Shown here in pieces: positions 1 to 5,949 of a DNA stretch of 5,977 nt. Position 1 is the stretch's first letter. Each line of letters begins with the position of its first letter. The notes under the pieces are model-generated. The model was given only the letters and a program-made list of their open reading frames with translations, was not told the DNA's origin and did not search any database. The stretch is from assembly GCA_030615865.1 (NCBI GenBank), contig JAUWYK010000090.1, positions 1 to 5,977 on the forward strand. The letters are read 5' to 3'. Both the position numbers and the translations under genes were made by a program. Source of the stretch: Dehalococcoidia bacterium. GTDB lineage: Bacteria > Chloroflexota > Dehalococcoidia > Dehalococcoidales > JAUWYK01.

Positions 1-225
1 TACGATGTGGCAATGCTGGTGAGCGGTGATTCCGATTTCGCTTATGCTCTTCAAGCGGTAAAGAACATGGGTAAGCATGTTGAGGTAGCCTACTTCGAGA
101 GAGGGATATCCAAGGACCTCTTGAGTGTAGCCGATAACCGGCACCTACTAAACCGGAACTTCTTCAAAGGTTTGTGGGTAGGTAAACGTCGTACCAAACG
201 CAGAAAAGTCAGCGGAGAAGACTAA
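1..225 (+). CDS. NYN/LabA-type PIN-like domain protein, C-terminal part (5' end outside window)
   Basis: The reading frame is open from the first base, so the gene begins upstream and only its last 74 residues are seen. The motif LVSGDSDF at residues 6-13 of the fragment is the acidic Gly-Asp-Ser-Asp segment typical of NYN (LabA/DUF88) domains, a PIN-like nuclease fold that places aspartates around a metal ion. It is followed by a pattern usual for that fold: a helix (YALQAVKNMGK), a strand (HVEVAYF), and the segment SKDLLSVADNRHLLN, which fits the closing helix. The tail after about residue 58 is rich in Lys and Arg (KRRTKRRK) and could contact nucleic acid. Family knowledge suggests an RNA-directed or NTP-dependent role, but no substrate can be inferred. 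The gene ends in TAA and is convergent with the next one. Because the N-terminal half is missing, the first catalytic aspartate and any fused domain cannot be checked. Confidence 0.8.
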   Translation, partial: YDVAMLVSGDSDFAYALQAVKNMGKHVEVAYFERGISKDLLSVADNRHLLNRNFFKGLWVGKRRTKRRKVSGED

Positions 226-333
226 AAGCAAGGTCATTGCGGGTGCGAGAGTTCAGCCCCACCGACCATGTAAACATCCTTCCACACTCTAAATGGTTTT
301 CCCATCAGTTTCTACTTCTGTACTGACCACCGG

Positions 334-795
334 CTAGCGTTGGTATGTGCCTGTGAGCTGACCCTGGGCGAGGACATGGCCTTGCATAGCGCTAAGTAGC
401 TGCTCCTTGGATATGCCTGCCTTCAAATCCAGGGGTTGATCCAAGACGTAAAGAGTGAATTGGTAGCGGTGGGGACGACCAGCAGGAGGACAGGGACCAC
501 CATAGCCGGTTCTGCCAAAGTCGTTCTTACCCTGCAAAGCACCGTCTGGAAGCTGGCCTTGGGTAGGAATAGCCTCCACCAGTTGGCGGCTATCAGATGC
601 GATGTTGAATATAACCCAGTGCGTAAAAACTCCCATTGGCGCATCCGGGTCATCCACTATGAGGGCAAAGGCTCGAGTCCCTGGCGGTGGCTCGCCCCAT
701 TCCAGCAGCGGGGATATATCCTGTCCCTCACAAGTGTACTTGGCTGGAATCCTCTCCCCATCCTTGAAAGCGGTACTGAATAGTAATATTTCCAT
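334..795 (-). CDS. PEBP (YbhB/YbcL/RKIP-like) family protein
   Basis: A 153-residue protein of the phosphatidylethanolamine-binding-protein superfamily, at the usual length of bacterial YbhB/YbcL proteins. Both conserved ligand-pocket regions are present: DDPDAPMGVFTHW at residues 48-60, and GPCPPAGRPHRY at residues 100-111 followed by FTLYVLD. The N-terminal segment (FKDGERIPAKYTCEGQDISP) is also typical. No signal peptide is visible, so it is probably cytoplasmic. Bacterial members have no settled biochemical role; the pocket binds anions or phospho-headgroups in structural relatives. I place the start at the ATG at 795-793 because AAGGAGG (complement of 801-807) lies exactly 5 bases upstream. 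An in-frame ATG at 834 would add 13 residues but would put this ribosome site inside the gene. The gene is divergent from glnA and convergent with the NYN gene. No clear intrinsic terminator is seen in 226-333. Confidence 0.93.
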   Translation of the reverse strand: MEILLFSTAFKDGERIPAKYTCEGQDISPLLEWGEPPPGTRAFALIVDDPDAPMGVFTHWVIFNIASDSRQLVEAIPTQGQLPDGALQGKNDFGRTGYGGPCPPAGRPHRYQFTLYVLDQPLDLKAGISKEQLLSAMQGHVLAQGQLTGTYQR

Positions 796-800
796 CTCAC

Positions 801-807
801 CCTCCTT
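801..807 (-). promoter_or_regulatory. Ribosome binding site of the PEBP gene (decides start)
   Basis: On the minus strand this reads AAGGAGG, a full anti-16S match, followed by a 5-base spacer (GTGAG) and the ATG at 795. It supports the shorter 153-residue product over the in-frame start at 834. Confidence 0.85.
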
Positions 808-933
808 CACTATCATTGGTTCTTCTGGGCACAAGCTAATACCATTGAAAGTACGCTGAGCATGGTCAGCAACAAGGCTATTTGCCCGACAACACTAGTA
901 TGAGCTGGACGCCTAATGCTCAATGCCACCACT

Positions 934-952
934 CCTATATCTCAATTATAGG
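934..952. promoter_or_regulatory. Inverted repeat CCTATA-N7-TATAGG, candidate operator upstream of glnA
   Basis: A perfect 6-base inverted repeat (934-939 and 947-952) with a 7-base AT-rich spacer lies in the divergent PEBP-glnA region. Its centre is near -88 relative to the start site predicted from the glnA promoter. The geometry suits a dimeric DNA-binding protein. The motif is not the TnrA/GlnR box (TGTNA-N7-TNACA), although the spacer length is the same. It could also be chance in AT-rich DNA. Confidence 0.35.
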
Positions 953-995
953 CGCTGATTTGGCTCAGGGCAAGGGTTCTCAAGAAGAGGATTAC

Positions 996-1024
996 TTCAC
1001 AGATACCAGAAAGAGTGGTAAAAT
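996..1024 (+). promoter_or_regulatory. Sigma70-like promoter of glnA
   Basis: The -35 box TTCACA (996-1001) and the -10 box TAAAAT (1019-1024) each match consensus at 5 of 6 positions and are 17 bases apart. TGG directly before the -10 box makes an extended -10 element. Transcription would start near 1031, leaving a leader of roughly 28 bases before the ATG at 1059. The alternative ATG at 1038 would be almost leaderless. Confidence 0.7.
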
Positions 1025-1046
1025 GTGCTAATCCACAATGGATATG

Positions 1047-1053
1047 AAGGGAG
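1047..1053 (+). promoter_or_regulatory. Ribosome binding site of glnA (decides start)
   Basis: AAGGGAG lies 5 bases before the ATG at 1059. Neither the ATG at 1038 nor the one at 1044 has a purine-rich site at proper distance, so the site selects 1059. Confidence 0.75.
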
Positions 1054-1058
1054 CCCCT

Positions 1059-2387
1059 ATGGAAAGGAAAAAGGTCTTAGAACAGGCAAAAGAAGACGAG
1101 GTGAAATTTGTAAGCTTGCAATTCACTGATTTGGTCGGTGTAGTTAGGGAGGTTATCATACCAGTTGAACAATTGAAAGGTGCCTTGACCAACGGAGTAT
1201 GGTTTGATGGCTCTTCAATTGAAGGCTTTGCCAGAATACAGGAAAGCGACCTATTCCTAAAACCGGATTTAACCACTTATTCTATTGTTCCCTGGCTAAC
1301 CGAAAATGGTAAGACAGCAAGGCTAATCTGCGATATTTATGGAGCCAATGGCGAACCTTTTGCCGGAGACCCCAGATTTGTTCTGAAAAGAATAATTGCC
1401 CGAGCAACTGAAATGGGGTTTCAATATGATGTCGGACCTGAGCCAGAATTTTATCTATTTAAGAAGGAGGAGGCACTAATAAAATCTCCTATAGATTATG
1501 GTAGTTATTTTGAGCTTTCTTCCTTTGAAGGCTATAGGGTGATAAAAGGGATAATCGCTGCCCTCAAGACTTTTGGCATTGAGGTTGAGGCATCGCATCA
1601 TGAAGTCGGTCACGGTCAGTATGAAATAGATTTCAATTACGGGCATTGCTTGGAAGTGGCTGATGAACTACTTACCCTAAAATACACGGTAAAGAAAATC
1701 GCCCAGATGCATAATCTAGAGGCAACCTTCATGCCAAAACCGATAATGGGTATTGTTGGTTCTGGTATGCATATTCACCAAAGCTTGTTCGACGTCAAAA
1801 CAAAAAGAAACACTTTTTATGACAAGAATGATAAATATAGGTTATCAAAGATTGCCTACAGCTTTATTGCCGGTCAGATGAAACATGTTAAAGCGATGTG
1901 TGTAATTCTTTGTCCCACGGTAAACTCTTACAAGAGATTGATTTCCGGGTTTGAAGCTCCGGTATATATTACTTGGGCTAGTATGAATCGCTCTGCTCTG
2001 ATAAGAGTGCCCCAGTGGTTCAGGCAGAAACAGGAATCGGCAAGAGTCGAGTTGAGATGCCCGGACCCAACCTGCAATCCATATTTAGCCTTTGCCGTTA
2101 TGTTAAGAGCTGGCTTAGATGGAATCAAAAATAATCTATCACCACCTCAACCTGTGGAAGAAAATGTGTATCAGCTTGATAGGGAAAGCTTGGTAAACAA
2201 AAAAGTCGATGTTTTGCCAACCTCATTATGGGAAGCGTTAAATGAACTGAAAAAGGATAAACTTATGCAAGAAGTCCTGGGAAAACATCTATTCGAAAGG
2301 TATATCAATATAAAAACAAAAGAGTGGGATGAGTTTAAAGAGCAAGTTACATCTTGGGAAATAGACAAATATTTAGGTATTTATTAA
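1059..2387 (+). CDS. glnA: Glutamine synthetase, type I-alpha (glutamate-ammonia ligase)
   Basis: Makes glutamine from glutamate, ammonia and ATP in the cytoplasm, normally as a dodecamer. The 442-residue product has the GS-I length. Visible landmarks: the N-terminal FDGSSIEGF (D50, S53), paired metal-site glutamates E128 and E130 in GPEPEFYLF, E182 and E189 in HHEVGHGQYEIDF, GSGMHIH (H238), R293 in NSYKRL, the flap glutamate E299, R311, R316, and RVELR with R329, E331 and R333. The catalytic set is therefore essentially complete. R59 in EGFARIQESD matches the arginine tied to glutamine feedback in Bacillus-type GSI-alpha. The canonical adenylylation motif of GSI-beta (NLYDLPPE) is absent, with NVYQLDRE in its place. 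Oddities are V233 where most enzymes have the glutamate-site asparagine (KPIMGIVGSGMH), and two extra residues between R316 and R329, as in some archaeal-like GSI. The codons are much more AT-rich than those of acs. An in-frame ATG at 1038 would add 7 residues but lacks a ribosome site. Confidence 0.95.
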   Translation: MERKKVLEQAKEDEVKFVSLQFTDLVGVVREVIIPVEQLKGALTNGVWFDGSSIEGFARIQESDLFLKPDLTTYSIVPWLTENGKTARLICDIYGANGEPFAGDPRFVLKRIIARATEMGFQYDVGPEPEFYLFKKEEALIKSPIDYGSYFELSSFEGYRVIKGIIAALKTFGIEVEASHHEVGHGQYEIDFNYGHCLEVADELLTLKYTVKKIAQMHNLEATFMPKPIMGIVGSGMHIHQSLFDVKTKRNTFYDKNDKYRLSKIAYSFIAGQMKHVKAMCVILCPTVNSYKRLISGFEAPVYITWASMNRSALIRVPQWFRQKQESARVELRCPDPTCNPYLAFAVMLRAGLDGIKNNLSPPQPVEENVYQLDRESLVNKKVDVLPTSLWEALNELKKDKLMQEVLGKHLFERYINIKTKEWDEFKEQVTSWEIDKYLGIY

Positions 2388-2521
2388 ATTTTCCCATCAC
2401 GCCCTCTGGGTAGCTCAGGTGGCTTGGGTATTGTGCCTTCAAAAATCAAACCCATAATTACAGTTAGCTTCGGCTGAATCTGGGATGAGCCCAACTCCAG
2501 TTTGGCCATAGTTCCAGCTGT

Positions 2522-2550
2522 TTGAAAAACATGCACTCGCAGTGTACAAT
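2522..2550 (+). promoter_or_regulatory. Sigma70-like promoter of the CNB-domain gene
   Basis: The -35 box TTGAAA (2522-2527) and the -10 box TACAAT (2545-2550) each match consensus at 5 of 6 positions, with exactly 17 bases between them. The predicted start site is near 2557. This gives the gene its own transcription unit and leaves about 40 bases of leader to the ATG at 2598. Confidence 0.7.
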
Positions 2551-2586
2551 GATTTTGTGTAGTGAGTCACCAGACACAAAAACCCT

Positions 2587-2591
2587 GGAGG
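2587..2591 (+). promoter_or_regulatory. Ribosome binding site of the CNB-domain gene (decides start)
   Basis: GGAGG lies 6 bases before the ATG at 2598. It argues against the in-frame GTG at 2562, which falls about 5 bases after the predicted transcription start and has no such site. Confidence 0.8.
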
Positions 2592-2597
2592 TCGAAA

Positions 2598-3053
2598 ATG
2601 GACAGGATAGAAGTACTAAGAAGGTCTGATATATTCCACTACCTAGAAGAGGATGAGCTCAGGGTAGTGGAGAAGATGTGCACTCCTGAGGTATTTGAGG
2701 CAGGGACAATTATATGCAAGCAGGACCGGGAGGAGGAAAAGATATATGTGATTGAAGAGGGGCTGGTATCCATCCTTCTGGAACTAGGACCAACAGATAA
2801 GCGACAAATCCAGGCTGCCTCTAATTTTGAGTGTATCGGCTGGTCAGCTACGATACCGCCATTCCATTGCACTGCCACCGCCAAAGCCTTGGAGAGGACA
2901 AAGGCACTCGCCTTTAACGGGAGAGAGCTACGCAATTTAATTTACACCAACCCCAAGCTGTGTGCTGAAATTGCCGGAGGGGTAGCCTACGTGATTTCAC
3001 AGAGGCTACGGGCCGCATTTACCCAATTAATGGGTGTTGCCTACCAGGATTAG
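2598..3053 (+). CDS. Stand-alone cyclic-nucleotide-binding-like (CNB/Crp N-domain) protein without DNA-binding domain
   Basis: A 151-residue protein that is nearly all one CNB fold. LRRSDIFHYLEEDELRVVEK (residues 7-26) is the opening helical segment. The strands FEAGTIICKQDREEEKIYVIEEGLVSILLE (33-62) form the first half of the beta-roll, with the usual Gly at 36 and 55. FECIGWSATIPPFHCTATAKALE (77-99) occupies the phosphate-binding cassette, and the rest is the long closing helix ending in ISQRLR. There is no helix-turn-helix, kinase or transferase domain, so it is not a complete Crp/FNR regulator. In cAMP-binding members the cassette holds an arginine before the (A/T)-A-T run; here that position is H90, so canonical cAMP binding is doubtful. 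It may bind another ligand or act through a partner. It has its own promoter and sits 115 bases upstream of acs on the same strand, but co-transcription is not shown. Confidence 0.85.
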   Translation: MDRIEVLRRSDIFHYLEEDELRVVEKMCTPEVFEAGTIICKQDREEEKIYVIEEGLVSILLELGPTDKRQIQAASNFECIGWSATIPPFHCTATAKALERTKALAFNGRELRNLIYTNPKLCAEIAGGVAYVISQRLRAAFTQLMGVAYQD

Positions 3054-3076
3054 CCCAGCAGATATCATCACCGTCA

Positions 3077-3090
3077 TTGTGAAAAGTCAA
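3077..3090. promoter_or_regulatory. FNR/Crp-like imperfect palindrome upstream of acs
   Basis: TTGTG-AAAA-GTCAA has the 5-4-5 layout and outer TTG...CAA of FNR-class boxes (TTGAT-N4-ATCAA), but the inner positions do not match. It lies 79-92 bases before the acs start codon, just upstream of TACAAT (3099-3104), a possible -10 box with no well-spaced -35 partner. An activator-dependent promoter would fit; chance occurrence is also plausible. Confidence 0.25.
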
Positions 3091-3111
3091 CCTCTAGTAC
3101 AATCCGCTTTT

Positions 3112-3123
3112 GATTATTTAATC
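3112..3123. repeat. Short inverted repeat GATTA-TT-TAATC in the acs leader region
   Basis: Perfect 5-base arms with a 2-base spacer, 45 bases before the acs start codon and downstream of the possible -10 box at 3099. It could be a protein-binding site. The arms are AT-rich, so it may be fortuitous. Confidence 0.25.
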
Positions 3124-3168
3124 GGTTACCATTAGTTTTATGAGCAACGAAGGAATGGGAGTTTAAGT

Positions 3169-5136
3169 ATGGAAGAGGCAAAAACAATTACCTCTATGAT
3201 GGTAGAAAAAAGGGTATTTGCTCCCTCTGAAGAAATCAAGCAAAAGGCATATATCAAGAGCCTGGAGGAATATAAGCAAATCTACCAGAGGTCTATTGAT
3301 GACCCCGAGGGCTTCTGGGCAGAGCTGGCGGAGCAGCTTGACTGGTTCAAAAAGTGGGATAAGGTGTTGGTGGAAGACTTCAAGGAAGCCAAACATGAGT
3401 GGTTTGTTGGCGGTAAGCTTAATGTCTGCTATAACTGCCTGGACCGTCACCTTAACACCTGGAGGAAAAACAAGGCAGCTCTAATCTGGGAGGGGGACTT
3501 TGGTGAGAGTAAGACCCTCACCTATCAGGATCTGTACTATCAGGTGTCCAAGTTCGCCAATGTGCTGAAGAAGCACGGAGTTAACAAGGGTGACCGGATT
3601 GCTATCTACCTGCCGATGATTCCCGAGCTGCCCATCGCCATGCTCGCCTGCGCCCGAATCGGTGCTATCCACAGCGTGGTCTTTGGTGGCTTTAGTGCTG
3701 AGGCACTGAGAGATAGGATACTGGACTGTGGGGCTAAGATGCTCATCTGCGCCGATGGCTACTACCGTGGTGGCAGGATTATCAGAAGCAAGGACAACCC
3801 CGATATTGCCCTCAAGGCGTGCCCTGATGTAAAGAACGTGATTGTGGTCAAGAGAGCGGATATCGGAATCAATATGCAGGCCGGTCGTGACCACTGGTGG
3901 CATGATGAGATGGCGGCTGAGGATATCAAGCCCTACTGTGAGCCGGAGGTGATGGACGCTGAAGACCCGCTGTTTATCCTTTATACCAGCGGCAGCACCG
4001 GAAAACCAAAAGGAGTGCTCCATACCCAGGCTGGCTACCTCCTGTACTGCTACCAGACCTTCAAGTGGATATTCGATGTCAAGGAAGAGGATACCTTCTG
4101 GTGTACCGCCGATATCGGCTGGGTCACCGGACACAGCTATATTGTCTATGGACCACTAGCCTTCGGCGCCACCGGCCTGATGTTTGAAGGAGTCCCAACC
4201 TACCCCCACCCCGATAGATTCTGGGACATCGTGGAAAAGTACCGGGTCAATATCTTCTATACCGCCCCCACCGCCCTCCGCTCCATAATGAGGGAGGGAG
4301 ATGAATGGCCCAACAAGCATGACTTAAGCAGTCTGCGTATCCTAGGCTCAGTGGGTGAGCCGATTAACCCTGAAGCCTGGATGTGGTATTACAATGTTAT
4401 TGGTAAGGGCAGATGCCCCATCGTGGATACCTGGTGGCAGACAGAGACCGGCGGCATCCTGATTACCCCTCTGCCTGGGGCTATCCTACTCAAACCAGGT
4501 TCAGCCACCCTACCCTTCCCCGGGGTGGAGCCGGCAGTGCTCAGGGAGAATGGCTTGGCAGCTCAGGTCAACGAGGGTGGCTACCTGGTGATTAAGCGAC
4601 CCTGGCCTGGCTTGATGCGCCGGGTCTATGGTGAACCAGAAAGGTTTAAGAGTACCTACTTTGTCCAGTTCCCCGGGGTATATAACACCGGTGATGGTGC
4701 CAGGGTAGATGAGGATGGCTACTACTGGCTGATGGGGCGAATAGACGACGTTATCAACGTCTCCGGCCACCGCATCGGCACCGCCGAGGTGGAAAGCGCC
4801 CTGGTATCCCACGATAAGGTGGCTGAGGCGGCGGTGGTGGGCATGCCCCATGAGATTAAAGGACAGGGGATATACGCCTTTGTTACCCTCAACGTGGGGG
4901 TGAAAAAGTTTGACGCCCTGAAGAAGGAACTGGTGGCTCATGTCCGCAAGGAGATTGGTCCCATAGCTACCCCGGATAAGCTGCAGTTTGCCGATGCTCT
5001 ACCCAAGACTAGGAGCGGCAAGATTATGCGCCGAATACTGACCAAGATTGCCGCTGGCAATAGCCAAGACTTGGGGGATACCAGCACCCTGGCTGACCCT
5101 TCTGTGGTTGAAACCCTGGTCAAGGGGAGAGAGTAA
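3169..5136 (+). CDS. acs: Acetyl-CoA synthetase, AMP-forming
   Basis: Activates acetate to acetyl-AMP and then acetyl-CoA, using ATP and CoA, in the cytoplasm. The 655-residue length is that of complete Acs. An ACAS N-terminal segment (about 30-95) precedes the adenylating core. The A3 P-loop is [10 protein letters not shown] (273-282) and the A5 motif is TWWQTETGG (421-429). The acetate pocket matches Salmonella Acs with a constant +9 offset: V319, T320, V395 and W423 correspond to V310, T311, V386 and W414, and the tryptophan marks a small-acid pocket. The hinge D526 and the G533/R535 pair lie in [15 protein letters not shown]. The C-terminal [12 protein letters not shown] carries K618, the adenylation lysine that protein acetyltransferases inactivate in other bacteria. 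The tail (DPSVVETLV) is also typical, so nothing is truncated. GGGAG at 3157-3161 sits 7 bases before the ATG. The gene is convergent with the next one. No acetyltransferase or deacetylase gene is present in the window. Confidence 0.97.
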   Translation: MEEAKTITSMMVEKRVFAPSEEIKQKAYIKSLEEYKQIYQRSIDDPEGFWAELAEQLDWFKKWDKVLVEDFKEAKHEWFVGGKLNVCYNCLDRHLNTWRKNKAALIWEGDFGESKTLTYQDLYYQVSKFANVLKKHGVNKGDRIAIYLPMIPELPIAMLACARIGAIHSVVFGGFSAEALRDRILDCGAKMLICADGYYRGGRIIRSKDNPDIALKACPDVKNVIVVKRADIGINMQAGRDHWWHDEMAAEDIKPYCEPEVMDAEDPLFILYTSGSTGKPKGVLHTQAGYLLYCYQTFKWIFDVKEEDTFWCTADIGWVTGHSYIVYGPLAFGATGLMFEGVPTYPHPDRFWDIVEKYRVNIFYTAPTALRSIMREGDEWPNKHDLSSLRILGSVGEPINPEAWMWYYNVIGKGRCPIVDTWWQTETGGILITPLPGAILLKPGSATLPFPGVEPAVLRENGLAAQVNEGGYLVIKRPWPGLMRRVYGEPERFKSTYFVQFPGVYNTGDGARVDEDGYYWLMGRIDDVINVSGHRIGTAEVESALVSHDKVAEAAVVGMPHEIKGQGIYAFVTLNVGVKKFDALKKELVAHVRKEIGPIATPDKLQFADALPKTRSGKIMRRILTKIAAGNSQDLGDTSTLADPSVVETLVKGRE

Positions 5137-5253
5137 AGACATTAATAGCAGGATATTTCGCCCACTTTCAGTCAACCAAGCTATTACTTCTGGTTTAGCG
5201 CGATAACAATCAAGGGTGATGGTAAGTCAGCGGCTTTCGTGAATCACCGCTCA

Positions 5254-5646
5254 CTAAATGTTCTGCCGCCTGAATCTTTCCCCGACTCTCTCAATGGCAT
5301 CGTTAGGCACAAAGTATCTACGGTCCTTTGCTCGGTCCAGAATTCCTTCGGCATACATCTTTCTTAGCGCAGGATTAACTGTACCCAGTTTGAGGTTTGT
5401 ATCGCGCGCTACCTCACTGGCTGCTGCGCCCTCCGCCTCCAAACCAAAGCCAAGGAGTACCATAGCTTTCCTCGCCAGAATATACACCAAAATCTTCAAA
5501 TCGGCTCCAAGACCAAGCCATGCCTCCAGGGGACTAATGTTGCGGGCATCCTTGTCAAGCCTGACGTATGGTGACAGGATATTAGCCACCAACTTTCGAT
5601 CTAGCTTCTTTTCACTTATGACAAGTGCCTCCAGTGCGTCATCCAT
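5254..5646 (-). CDS. Small predicted winged-helix (HTH) DNA-binding protein, function unknown
   Basis: I do not recognise the family. The 130-residue product has a polar helical N-terminal half (1-45), a hydrophobic helix ADLKILVYILARKAMVLLGFG (48-68) that is probably a core or dimer helix rather than a membrane span because it carries D, K and R, and a C-terminal half that reads like a winged helix. In the latter, ASEVARDTNLKLGTVNPALRKMYAEGILDRAKDRRYFV (76-113) has the pattern of helix 2, a recognition helix (TVNPALRKMYAEG), then a short basic wing. This resembles small MarR- or archaeal-style regulators, but no ligand or target is evident. The start at 5646 is chosen because GGGGGGAGA (complement of 5652-5660) lies 5 bases upstream. 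An ATG at 5673 would add nine residues with a poor ribosome site. It has its own extended -10 promoter and is convergent with acs. Confidence 0.75.
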   Translation of the reverse strand: MDDALEALVISEKKLDRKLVANILSPYVRLDKDARNISPLEAWLGLGADLKILVYILARKAMVLLGFGLEAEGAAASEVARDTNLKLGTVNPALRKMYAEGILDRAKDRRYFVPNDAIERVGERFRRQNI

Positions 5647-5651
5647 TTTAA

Positions 5652-5660
5652 TCTCCCCCC
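5652..5660 (-). promoter_or_regulatory. Ribosome binding site of the winged-helix gene (decides start)
   Basis: The minus strand reads GGGGGGAGA, then five bases (TTAAA) before the ATG at 5646. It favours the 130-residue product over the ATG at 5673. Confidence 0.7.
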
Positions 5661-5705
5661 CTCTGAATCTCATATGGTAAGCCTGGTTATCGGTTACAAC
5701 GCATT

Positions 5706-5714
5706 ATTATAGCA
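5706..5714 (-). promoter_or_regulatory. Extended -10 promoter of the winged-helix gene
   Basis: On the minus strand this is TGCTATAAT, a perfect TGn-TATAAT extended -10 element. No good -35 box lies 16-19 bases upstream, which extended -10 promoters tolerate. Transcription would begin near 5699, giving a leader of about 50 bases. It lies downstream of the tRNA terminator, so the two genes appear to be separate units. Confidence 0.65.
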
Positions 5715-5791
5715 TATTTTAACCTGTTCCCCTTACTGTTCACTAAACTTGTAAATTTTGCCAAAGATGCCTCTTAGCAAGGCAGGGAGCG

Positions 5792-5821
5792 AAAAAAACA
5801 AAACCCGCCGCATCAGGCGGG
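5792..5821 (-). terminator. Intrinsic terminator of the tRNA-Gly gene
   Basis: On the minus strand a 6-base GC-only stem (CCCGCC and GGCGGG, complement of 5804-5821) closes a 6-base loop. It is followed directly by TTTTGTTTTTTT (complement of 5792-5803). It lies 12 bases past the encoded CCA, as expected for a single tRNA transcription unit. Confidence 0.9.
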
Positions 5822-5833
5822 CTCCAAAGCTAA

Positions 5834-5909
5834 TGGAGCGGGAGACGGGACTCGAACCCGCGACAACCTGCTTGGAAGGCAGGGACTCTACCAACTGAGT
5901 TACTCCCGC
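5834..5909 (-). tRNA. tRNA-Gly, anticodon UCC
   Basis: The minus strand folds into a complete 76-base cloverleaf. The acceptor stem is GCGGGAG with CTCCCGC. The D arm is ACTC-AGTTGGTA-GAGT. The anticodon stem is CCTGC with GCAGG around the loop CTTCCAA, giving anticodon TCC at 34-36, which reads GGA codons (and GGG by wobble). The variable loop is 5 bases, and the T arm is GCGGG-TTCGAGT-CCCGT with one G-T pair at its base. The discriminator base is T, usual for bacterial tRNA-Gly, and CCA is encoded in the gene (complement of 5834-5836). The gene is preceded by its own promoter and followed by a terminator. Confidence 0.97.
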
Positions 5910-5920
5910 CTAATCACCCT

Positions 5921-5949
5921 ATTCTAGCCGGAAAAGCCTGCTTTGTAAA
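5921..5949 (-). promoter_or_regulatory. Sigma70-like promoter of the tRNA-Gly gene
   Basis: On the minus strand the -35 box TTTACA (complement of 5944-5949) and the -10 box TAGAAT (complement of 5921-5926) are exactly 17 bases apart, each matching consensus at 5 of 6 positions. The -10 box ends 11 bases before the mature tRNA 5' end, so the predicted 5' leader is only a few bases long. Confidence 0.75.

Noticed and set aside
226..333. Convergent gap between the NYN and PEBP genes, searched for a terminator.
   Set aside because: Only 4-base chance complementarities (such as CAGT/ACTG at 307-326) without T-runs were found.
855..870. GCTGA-GCATGG-TCAGC small hairpin upstream of the PEBP gene.
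   Set aside because: The 5-base arms are short, there is no convincing promoter around it and it matches no known operator; chance is likely.
2408..2422. GGGTAGCTCAGGTGG resembles a tRNA D-arm (A box).
   Set aside because: No matching D-stem partner, no T-arm (GGTTCGA-type B box) and no acceptor stem can be formed downstream, so it is not a tRNA gene; a decayed tRNA fragment cannot be shown.
3481..4134. Minus-strand open frame of 217 codons inside acs.
   Set aside because: It lies entirely opposite the highly conserved acs coding sequence and shows no domain pattern; it is an artefact of acs codon bias.
5229..5251. AGCGG...CCGCT inverted repeat between the convergent acs and winged-helix genes, considered as a bidirectional terminator.
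   Set aside because: The stem is only 5 bases with a 13-base loop and there is no T-run on either strand.
5258..5680. Plus-strand open frame of 140 codons opposite the winged-helix gene.
   Set aside because: It is the antisense shadow: serine-rich, low in sequence complexity and without a ribosome site, while the minus-strand frame has a promoter, a strong ribosome site and a domain-like sequence.
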